A stretch of 11,084 bases of DNA from Scybalousia_A sp963588535 (lineage in GTDB: Bacteria > Bacteroidota > Bacteroidia > Bacteroidales > P3), in contig CAVAII010000166.1 in NCBI GenBank assembly GCA_963588535.1, forward strand, positions 1-11,084, read 5' to 3'. The notes under the pieces were generated by a model. The model was given only the letters and a program-made list of their open reading frames with translations, did no database searches and was not told where the DNA came from. Positions 1 to 5,607 of this stretch are shown piece by piece. Each line of letters opens with the position of its first letter. The first letter of the stretch is position 1. A program made the position numbers and the translations under genes.

Positions 1-26
1 TCCTTTTCCTTTTTAGGCTTTAATTG

Positions 27-58
27 TTGATATATTTGAAAAATATATAGTATCTTTG
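27..58 (+). promoter_or_regulatory. Bacteroidota-type promoter for the glycosyltransferase/sigma/GNAT operon
   Basis: A -7 element TATCTTTG lies at 51-58 and matches the Bacteroidota consensus TAnnTTTG. A TTG at 27-29, 21 bp upstream, fits a -33 element. Transcription would begin near 64-66, giving a leader of only about 14 nt before the ATG at 79. The motif match is direct; promoter activity is inferred. Confidence 0.65.
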
Positions 59-78
59 CAAAAATTTTTGAACAGAAA

Positions 79-1242
79 ATGTTGGACTTTTTGAACTATA
101 GATTGGATTTAATTGATCTTGTACTTTTGGTATGTGTGGGGGTTGTTTTTATTTATCAAATTGCCTATAACATAATATGTTTGTGCAATTTTAATAAGAA
201 AAAACGCGATCCAAACACAAACAATAACAAGCAAGGGGTAAGTGTGATAATTGTTACGAATAATAGTGCAGATGCTTTAAAAACAGGGCTTTTGCAAATC
301 TTAGAACAGGATTATCCTTTGTTTGAAGTGGTTGTCGTTAACGAAAATTCTACCGATGATACAGAGTTTGTCTTGTATGTTTTGAAGAAAAATTATTCTA
401 ATCTAACGGTTATCAATCTTGGTAAGAATGATAATAATTTCGAGAGTTATAAATTTTCGCTTTCTATCGGTATTCGTTCGGCTAGATATTCTTATTGTTT
501 GTTGACTAACGTAAGTTGTACTCCTCAGGGGTATAATTGGTTAGACAAGATGATGGAACCCGTAAATAACAATAATCAATGCAAAATTGTTACTGGTATA
601 GTTTCGAGGGAGAAGTCCAAATATGGTCTTTTGAACGCAATTGTTAGGTATGATGAGAGTTTAAGTTGCGTCAATTTAATAAGTTACACTAATCTTGGCA
701 ATGCTTACACTTCTTGTGGTATGAATATGATTTACGAAAAAGACTTTTTCATCTCACATGGTGGCTTTATAGCTCAATATACTAAGATGTGCAGTCAGGA
801 AGATTACTTTGTACATAGATTTTCAACCAAAAAGAATACGGCAACTGTTGTAGATAACGAAGCAAGATTATTGTTACCGCCGATAAATTCGTTTGGGACG
901 TTTTGTAGGACTAAGTTTGCTACCTCGTTATCGCATAAAGCCCTGAAAGGTAGTAGCAAAGTATTGTTGGCAACGCTACCTTTGTCGTCGTTTTTGTTCT
1001 ATGTTTTGTTAGGATTACTATTCTTTTTTTCGTTTCCTTGGCAATATATTTTGATTTTTATCGTTGCTAAGTGGATAAGTCAGATAGTTTTCAGCACTAA
1101 ACAAAGACGTAAAGTAAGTGCAAAGAAAATAGTTTGGGTAGCACCATTTATGGAGATATTTTTCTTTTTCTTCAATTTTATAATAAGAGTGCGTGTCTTA
1201 TTTTATAGAAAAAAGGAAAAGAAAATAAGGTGGAAGAAATAA
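79..1242 (+). CDS. Membrane-anchored family-2 glycosyltransferase-like protein with degenerate DxD
   Basis: This 387-residue protein has an N-terminal membrane helix (about 11-38), a GT-A type glycosyltransferase domain (about 53-285) and C-terminal hydrophobic helices (about 295-340 and 351-373) ending in a very basic tail. Family-2 landmarks are the opening strand GVSVIIVTNN (53-62), the VVVVNENSTDDT segment (84-95), GMNMIYEKDFF (214-224) and a late acidic pair E241-D242 before YFV, the usual position of the catalytic base. Relatives normally have D-x-D followed by a Cys and Pro-rich turn; here the equivalent segment reads LLTNVSC (141-147), so both metal-binding acidic residues appear replaced. 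The C-terminal QxxRW-like segment is also weak (near 272-280). It leads an operon with the sigma factor 32 bp downstream. The fold is a fairly secure call. Activity, donor and acceptor are unknown, and it may be a non-catalytic or metal-independent variant. Confidence 0.8.
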   Translation: MLDFLNYRLDLIDLVLLVCVGVVFIYQIAYNIICLCNFNKKKRDPNTNNNKQGVSVIIVTNNSADALKTGLLQILEQDYPLFEVVVVNENSTDDTEFVLYVLKKNYSNLTVINLGKNDNNFESYKFSLSIGIRSARYSYCLLTNVSCTPQGYNWLDKMMEPVNNNNQCKIVTGIVSREKSKYGLLNAIVRYDESLSCVNLISYTNLGNAYTSCGMNMIYEKDFFISHGGFIAQYTKMCSQEDYFVHRFSTKKNTATVVDNEARLLLPPINSFGTFCRTKFATSLSHKALKGSSKVLLATLPLSSFLFYVLLGLLFFFSFPWQYILIFIVAKWISQIVFSTKQRRKVSAKKIVWVAPFMEIFFFFFNFIIRVRVLFYRKKEKKIRWKK

Positions 1243-1274
1243 TTTGGACTAAGAAATAAACAAATATCTATATA

Positions 1275-1868
1275 ATGACTGATAAGGCACAAAGAGATTA
1301 CGAGTTAGTTATGCTTGCCAGAGAGAAGGGCGACCAAAAGGCGTATGCTATCTTATTGGAGACATATAGAGAGCCTGTTTATTACATGCTTTTGAAGATG
1401 ACTAAGAGTACTTTGGACGCTGACGACCTTACGATCGAAGCATTTTCTAAGGCGTTTAGGTCACTAAATGATTATTCACCAGAATATGCTTTTTCTACTT
1501 GGCTATTTCGTATTGCTACCAACAATTGTATAGATTTTATAAGGAGACAGAAGATGCAAACTATGTCTATGGACGATGATAGCGAGACTCATAGTGGTTA
1601 TATAGCAAGCGAGGTTCGCAATATGGTGTCTTCTACTAATTCTCCTGAACAAGAAATGATTTCCGATCAGCAAAAAAAATATATTCGTTCGATTGTCTCC
1701 AAGTTAAAGCCTTCTTATCGTACTCTTGTGGAGATGAGATATTTTGAAGAGATGACTTACGATGAAATAGCACAGAGTTTGCGTATTCCATTAGGGTCAG
1801 TAAAAGCCAGATTGTTTAGAGCAAGAAATCTTTTGATGGAGATAGTCAAAAAGTATCCGCAAATATAA
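1275..1868 (+). CDS. ECF-type RNA polymerase sigma factor (sigma-70 family)
   Basis: This 197-residue protein has the two-domain layout of extracytoplasmic-function sigma factors and would direct RNA polymerase to a specific promoter set. Region 2 spans about 25-92 and includes DADDLTIEAFSKAF (48-61) and the -10-recognising, core-binding segment FSTWLFRIATNNCIDFIRR (73-91). Region 4 spans about 136-190 and has the helix-turn-helix YDEIAQSLRIPLGSVKARLFRAR (162-184). The linker (95-135) is acidic and Ser-rich. Length is typical of the family. No anti-sigma gene of the FecR or zinc-finger type is adjacent; neighbours are the glycosyltransferase 32 bp upstream and a GNAT gene starting 4 bp after the stop, so it is probably co-transcribed. 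The absent anti-sigma suggests control by expression or by an unlinked partner, which is inference. This is not the TonB-linked FecI arrangement, because no SusC/SusD or FecR gene is nearby. Confidence 0.93.
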   Translation: MTDKAQRDYELVMLAREKGDQKAYAILLETYREPVYYMLLKMTKSTLDADDLTIEAFSKAFRSLNDYSPEYAFSTWLFRIATNNCIDFIRRQKMQTMSMDDDSETHSGYIASEVRNMVSSTNSPEQEMISDQQKKYIRSIVSKLKPSYRTLVEMRYFEEMTYDEIAQSLRIPLGSVKARLFRARNLLMEIVKKYPQI

Positions 1869-1872
1869 TATT

Positions 1873-2433
1873 ATGTCTGCCTTACAGATAATCAAAATAG
1901 ATAAACAAAATAAGAATAATACAATTCTTAGTAACAAGACTACACAAACTTTTGAAGAGTTTGCAAAGCAGATATATACAGATTGTTTTCCAAAAGATGA
2001 GAGAAGAGTTTGGAAGGATTTTGTCTCTATTATGGAGAATGATAATAGGTTTTCTCTGTATATTATAAGGGATGAGGATAATTATTACGGCATTGTTACG
2101 GTTTGGAAGTTTGAAGAGTTTATTTATATCGAACATTTTGCCATTAAGACAGTGTTTAGAAACAAGAGTATCGGTTCTAAAGTCCTTGACCTATTAAAGC
2201 AAACGTATTCTATGCCAATTGTTTTGGAAATAGAGCCACCTACGGACGATATAACCACAAGACGAAAAAATTTCTACCAAAGAAATGGTTTTCTTTTGTT
2301 AGATAATCATTATATGCAACCTTCATATCATAAAGACTCCGCACAAGTTGAGATGAAAGTTATGACAACTAACAATGCTATCCCATTTGAGAAAATCAAA
2401 CAGACACTATACAAATATGTTTACTTTCAATAA
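1873..2433 (+). CDS. GNAT-family N-acetyltransferase
   Basis: This is a 186-residue single-domain protein of the acetyl-CoA-dependent N-acetyltransferase fold. The central strand YIEHFAI (85-91) is followed by the acetyl-CoA pyrophosphate-binding loop FRNKSIGSKVLDLL (95-108). That loop matches R/Q-x-x-G-x-G/A except that the first Gly is Ser99. The RRKNFYQRNGF segment (130-140) is the usual motif B with the Tyr and the Asn-Gly-Phe turn. The N-terminal KQIYTDCFPKDERR (32-45) resembles substrate-side helices of several Bacteroidota GNATs. The start lies 4 bp after the sigma factor stop, which supports co-transcription. Its 3' end overlaps the convergent fucosidase gene by 7 bp, so a shared terminator is not possible and the two messages may be antisense at their ends. 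The acceptor cannot be told from sequence. Confidence 0.85.
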   Translation: MSALQIIKIDKQNKNNTILSNKTTQTFEEFAKQIYTDCFPKDERRVWKDFVSIMENDNRFSLYIIRDEDNYYGIVTVWKFEEFIYIEHFAIKTVFRNKSIGSKVLDLLKQTYSMPIVLEIEPPTDDITTRRKNFYQRNGFLLLDNHYMQPSYHKDSAQVEMKVMTTNNAIPFEKIKQTLYKYVYFQ

Positions 2434-4151
2434 GTAACCTTTTTCAAAGTTATGTCTCCCATAGATTGAGCACCAGAATTTTTTATCTTAGCGTGGAATT
2501 TTATAGGGAAGTTTTTGAGTGTTTGTTGTGAGTGAGTGATTAAGAATTGTGAAGCATTAAGTTGTTTGATTGAGGAATTACGTTTCTTATTATTCAATTC
2601 GTAGTTCTTACCATACATTTCCAAACTAACATCTGTGAATTGCAATGCCGAGGATTTGTTTATAGCATAATCCATAGACAATTGATCAAAAGAAAGTATA
2701 TATTCGCCTGTTTGATAAGCGTAAGGAGTTAGGTCAATTTCGATTTTCTTATAAGTATTAGGCAGGAAAGAATTCTTATCCCAATAATCAACTCTTACAG
2801 GTGTGGATAGGGTAGAGTAAGAAGATAAATCGTCTAAACGAGTACTAACATTATAGATAGCAAATAACTTGATTTGAGGAGTATCTTTCGATGCCGTAAC
2901 GTTAAGTTTAACAGCCTCAACTTCTACATCATCAAAGAAATCAATACGTTTGTTTCCGACCGAGGTACCTTTTGATAATGTTATCCATTTGCCATTACTT
3001 TTGCCGAGTATTTCATATTCTAAGATTCTTTGACCAAAGGTTACGTCCTCCTGAATAACAGCGTGATTGATCTTAGTTGGTTGTCTTAGTTGGAGATAAA
3101 TAAAGTTTGCTTTGCCTTTTGTAAATTTTATAGGGAAAAGAAATCTTTTGTTAATTTCCTCACCAAAGGCTTTATATACTTTGCAATGTGATTCAGGGAT
3201 TACGCCACTTGTGTCAGGGGTTGAATTTAATAACAAGGTGCTGCCTCTTCCTACCGAGTTATAATATAGATTCATCAACTGACTAACAGATAATAATAGA
3301 CTATCTGACCCTTCTGACCAGAACCATTTGTGTCCTTTGTTTTTCAAAAGCGGAACATCTACCTCTATTGGTGCGTATGCGTTGCCGTTTACGTCAGAAG
3401 CCAAAGCCGTTGAGTTACCTAACAACAAGTCTTCCTTATTAAGAGTGTACCAATTAGGGTAAGGGGCTTTGCCATCTTCGTTACCGACCCATCTTAATGA
3501 AGCATCTTCTCCCTGAAATACAACAGCATCGGGAGCATACTTTTCTAAAATATCTGTTACTTTGATTTTGCAATTACCATCGAACCAAACTTCGCTTATT
3601 TGTCCGTAATTGCTTAATACTTCGGTTAATTGCTGACGAAAAACTTTGTTATAAGCCTCTTGTTTGGTGCTATCCTCGCAAATACCTCCCGAACCAATTC
3701 CAGCACCCCACTTATCATCGCCAGGATATATATAAACGCCTAATAATAAGCCGTATTTCTTGCAAGAAGCAGACAAATCTTTCATAATATCTGCCTTGCC
3801 GTCCTTCCATTTCAACTCTTTAACGCCATAATCGGTCGTATTAGTCTGCCACCAACAGAATCCGCCTGCATGTTTTGCAACAAAAATTATCATAGTTGCC
3901 CCCCAAGACCGTGCAACTTCGCACCATTGGTCAGTAGAATATTTAGACGGGTGGACATCATCGAGATTTGTCGAATGGTTATCATATTCTCTGTTCTGCC
4001 ATGTTGCCATTCCCCAATGGACAAACATTATCCTTTCGCAATTGTGCCAAACTATTTGAGCATTAGAAGGTAATGGAATATCATTTTGAGCCTTTAGCCC
4101 ACAATTGTATGTCAAAAACAAGACAAGACTATAAAAGATTAACTTTTTCAT
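2427..4151 (-). CDS. Secreted alpha-L-fucosidase, glycoside hydrolase family 29 (subfamily B-like)
   Basis: This 574-residue enzyme should hydrolyse terminal alpha-L-fucose from glycans by a retaining mechanism. A signal peptide occupies about 1-21, with probable cleavage after LKA before Gln22, a common Bacteroidota pattern. The catalytic barrel spans about 30-340. Landmarks are FVHWG (43-47), KHAGGFCWW (93-101), the nucleophile motif VWFDGN with Asp191 (188-193), RWVGNEDG with Glu225 as likely acid/base (220-227), and WFWSEGSD followed by SVGRGSTLLLNSTPD (276-283, 299-313). A beta-sandwich of discoidin/F5-8C character follows (about 340-435) and then a second C-terminal region (about 440-574) that I do not recognise. 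No SusC/SusD, sulfatase or other hydrolase gene is adjacent, so it is not in an obvious utilisation locus. The family is confident; the subfamily and linkage preference (alpha-1,3/1,4) are inferred from motif style. Confidence 0.93.
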   Translation of the reverse strand: MKKLIFYSLVLFLTYNCGLKAQNDIPLPSNAQIVWHNCERIMFVHWGMATWQNREYDNHSTNLDDVHPSKYSTDQWCEVARSWGATMIIFVAKHAGGFCWWQTNTTDYGVKELKWKDGKADIMKDLSASCKKYGLLLGVYIYPGDDKWGAGIGSGGICEDSTKQEAYNKVFRQQLTEVLSNYGQISEVWFDGNCKIKVTDILEKYAPDAVVFQGEDASLRWVGNEDGKAPYPNWYTLNKEDLLLGNSTALASDVNGNAYAPIEVDVPLLKNKGHKWFWSEGSDSLLLSVSQLMNLYYNSVGRGSTLLLNSTPDTSGVIPESHCKVYKAFGEEINKRFLFPIKFTKGKANFIYLQLRQPTKINHAVIQEDVTFGQRILEYEILGKSNGKWITLSKGTSVGNKRIDFFDDVEVEAVKLNVTASKDTPQIKLFAIYNVSTRLDDLSSYSTLSTPVRVDYWDKNSFLPNTYKKIEIDLTPYAYQTGEYILSFDQLSMDYAINKSSALQFTDVSLEMYGKNYELNNKKRNSSIKQLNASQFLITHSQQTLKNFPIKFHAKIKNSGAQSMGDITLKKVTY

Positions 4152-4172
4152 ACTATAACTTATTTAATATTG

Positions 4173-4180
4173 CAAAGATA
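4173..4180 (-). promoter_or_regulatory. -7 promoter element for the fucosidase gene
   Basis: Read on the minus strand this is TATCTTTG, a match to TAnnTTTG, followed by GC as in many Bacteroidota promoters. It ends 21 bp before the fucosidase ATG. I see no good -33 TTTG at 19-21 bp spacing. Confidence 0.55.
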
Positions 4181-4343
4181 TGATAATTTTTTTTGATAAA
4201 TAGAAAATTTCGTCAAAAAAAGTAAAAGTAACATGAATATTTGATGAAAGAGTATATAGAAATATGATGATTTTCTTAGGTTTCGTTTCTATTAAAATAG
4301 TTGTTTTTTGCTCAAAACGTTATTCTATTTGACAAACAATTTG

Positions 4344-4351
4344 TAAATTTG
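4344..4351 (+). promoter_or_regulatory. -7 promoter element for truA
   Basis: TAAATTTG matches TAnnTTTG and ends 23 bp before the truA ATG. No clear -33 element is present at the expected spacing. The divergent fucosidase promoter lies about 165 bp away in the same 223-bp intergenic region. Confidence 0.55.
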
Positions 4352-4374
4352 CAAAATAAAATGACTTTTTTGAT

Positions 4375-5145
4375 ATGCGTTGGGCATTAATACTTCAATA
4401 TAACGGAAAAAATTATCATGGTTGGCAAAGACAGATAAACAATACCTCAACAATACAAGGTATTCTGTGCAAATGTTTTTCCGATGTTTTACAAGAGGAA
4501 ATTTTGGTGCTTGGTTGTGGGCGTACAGATACAGGTGTGCATGCTAAGAACTATGTTGCTTACTTTGATTCTAATAATCTTTCTGCCGATAAGATAGAAT
4601 GGTTGCTGTGGAAAATGAATGCGTACCTTCCTTACGATATAAGGGTTAATCATATTCTAAGAGTGAAGGATGATTTTAACGCACGCTTTGACGCTTATAG
4701 CCGAACATATCGTTATTATGTAGCATTGGCTAAACAACCTTTTGCAACAGATTTCTCATGGTTCGTTCCGCAGAGACTAAACGTTGAGAAGATGAATACA
4801 GCAACGAGAATCCTTTATCAATATGATGATTTTACGTCTTTTAGCAAAGTTAATACGCAAACGCTTAATAATAATTGTAGAATAATGTATGCTCATTGGG
4901 AAAAGAAAGGTGAGATGTTGGTCTTTACTATACGTGCTAATCGATTCTTGCGTAATATGGTACGGGCAATTGTTGGTACTTTGGTTGACGTTGGTAAGGG
5001 CAATCTAAGCGTAGATGATTTTGCACAGATAATAGAACTAAGAGACAGGGGAGAAGCTAGTTCCTCCGCACCAGCACAAGGACTTTTTTTGGAGGAAATA
5101 GAATACGATACAAGTATTTTTCCAAAAAAACTATTCAATGCTTAA
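4375..5145 (+). CDS. truA: tRNA pseudouridine(38-40) synthase TruA
   Basis: This 256-residue enzyme isomerises uridines 38-40 in the tRNA anticodon arm to pseudouridine. The N-terminal strand LILQYNGKNYHGWQRQ (5-20) is the family opening. The catalytic motif GCGRTDTGVHA (47-57) places the nucleophilic Asp at residue 52, and the following AYFD matches relatives. The C-terminal half carries TRTYRYYV-like and FLRNMVRAIVGTLVDVGKG (about 192-210) segments, the latter being the classic RNA-contacting region of TruA. Length is normal for the family and no key residue is missing. An ATG 14 nt upstream at 4361 is out of frame, so 4375 is the start. It is monocistronic: divergent from the fucosidase and convergent with glyS across the repeat-bearing gap. 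Confidence 0.97.
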   Translation: MRWALILQYNGKNYHGWQRQINNTSTIQGILCKCFSDVLQEEILVLGCGRTDTGVHAKNYVAYFDSNNLSADKIEWLLWKMNAYLPYDIRVNHILRVKDDFNARFDAYSRTYRYYVALAKQPFATDFSWFVPQRLNVEKMNTATRILYQYDDFTSFSKVNTQTLNNNCRIMYAHWEKKGEMLVFTIRANRFLRNMVRAIVGTLVDVGKGNLSVDDFAQIIELRDRGEASSSAPAQGLFLEEIEYDTSIFPKKLFNA

Positions 5146-5264
5146 TACAAAACAACGACTTATCAAACAAAATTAACCTTAATACCTAATAATCAACAAT
5201 AAAGATATTATAGACGTCTAATAAATGTAGTCGCTATGGTATGGAGTGATTACATGAAGAAAAA

Positions 5265-5281
5265 TGTTCTATTTTCCCTAT
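5265..5281 (+). repeat. 17-bp direct repeat, left copy
   Basis: TGTTCTATTTTCCCTAT is identical to positions 5486-5502. A second shared word, ATCTTAAAAAG, lies at 5312-5322 on this side and directly abuts the other copy at 5475-5485, so the two words are in different order and spacing on the two sides of the tandem array. Confidence 0.8.
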
Positions 5282-5364
5282 TGATCCCTCATAGTAGGGA
5301 TGAAATGAGTGATCTTAAAAAGCGGTTTTTAGTCTTTGTAACTACCTGATTAATAGTAGTGAAA

Positions 5365-5448
5365 ATAAAGTGCCGTTTTATCAAAATAAAGTGGCACTTT
5401 ATTCGGATAAAGTGGCACTTTGTCGGGATAATCTGCCAATTTATTTTG
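5365..5448. repeat. Four-unit 21-bp tandem repeat with palindromic core
   Basis: Units begin at 5365, 5386, 5407 and 5428, an exact 21-bp period with no spacers. The two central units carry ATAAAGTGGCACTTT. In unit 2 the 17 bases 5386-5402 form a perfect odd palindrome, ATAAAGTG-G-CACTTTAT; unit 3 keeps a 15-base version (ATAAAGTGGCACTTT, inner AAAGTG-G-CACTTT exact). The outer units are diverged, in unit 1 by a changed right arm and in unit 4 by several substitutions. The array lies between convergent genes. Confidence 0.85.
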
Positions 5449-5485
5449 AGGAAATAAAACACCCTTAAAATTGTATCTTAAAAAG

Positions 5486-5502
5486 TGTTCTATTTTCCCT
5501 AT
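5486..5502 (+). repeat. 17-bp direct repeat, right copy
   Basis: TGTTCTATTTTCCCTAT is identical to 5265-5281, 221 bp away, and bounds the tandem array on the glyS side. Part of it also serves as one arm of a hairpin (5490-5497 pairs with 5505-5512). Confidence 0.8.
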
Positions 5503-5506
5503 AAGA

Positions 5507-5539
5507 AAATAGGCAAACTATGAAAAAGTCTGCCTATTT
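5507..5539 (-). terminator. Possible intrinsic terminator of glyS
   Basis: On the minus strand, AAATAGGCA and TGCCTATTT form a perfect 9-bp stem (5531-5539 with 5507-5515) around a 15-nt loop. The second arm runs into a T-rich TTTTCTTAT stretch. It begins about 70 bp past the glyS stop codon, a plausible place for termination. The stem is AT-rich and the loop long, so strength is uncertain. Confidence 0.45.
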
Positions 5540-5607
5540 GAATATCTTAATTCCAAATCTACTAAACTTATAACTTTTAGAAGATTGTTTGATAATACTA
5601 TATATGA

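Larger units (their letters stand above)
5146..5607. other. Gene-free region between convergent truA and glyS, rich in short repeats
   Basis: No convincing gene lies in these 462 bases. From left to right the region holds a perfect 10-bp palindrome TAGACGTCTA (5211-5220), the first copy of a 17-bp direct repeat (5265-5281), a small hairpin ATCCCT/AGGGAT (5284-5289 with 5296-5301), four 21-bp tandem units (5365-5448), an AT hairpin TTTATTT/AAATAAA (5440-5446 with 5452-5458), the second copy of the direct repeat (5486-5502), and two overlapping hairpins beyond it. The longest open frame is 31 codons (5254-5349). Confidence 0.75.

Noticed and set aside
4095..4110. Lipoprotein signal (lipobox) on the fucosidase, Cys17
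   Set aside because: The residues before Cys17 are Thr-Tyr-Asn, which do not fit a lipobox; cleavage after LKA before Gln22 is more plausible.
2427..4151. Polysaccharide utilisation locus around the fucosidase
   Set aside because: No SusC/SusD-like, transporter, regulator or second glycosidase gene adjoins it; neighbours are a GNAT gene and truA.
4361..4374. Earlier start codon for truA at 4361
   Set aside because: This ATG is 14 nt upstream and out of frame with the TruA reading frame.
5365..5448. CRISPR array
   Set aside because: Units are directly contiguous at 21 bp with no unique spacers, and no cas gene is present.
5146..5607. tRNA, riboswitch or insertion-sequence remnant in the truA-glyS gap
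   Set aside because: I found no cloverleaf-like arms with a T-loop, no recognised riboswitch core, and no transposase fragment on either strand; only short repeats and hairpins are visible.
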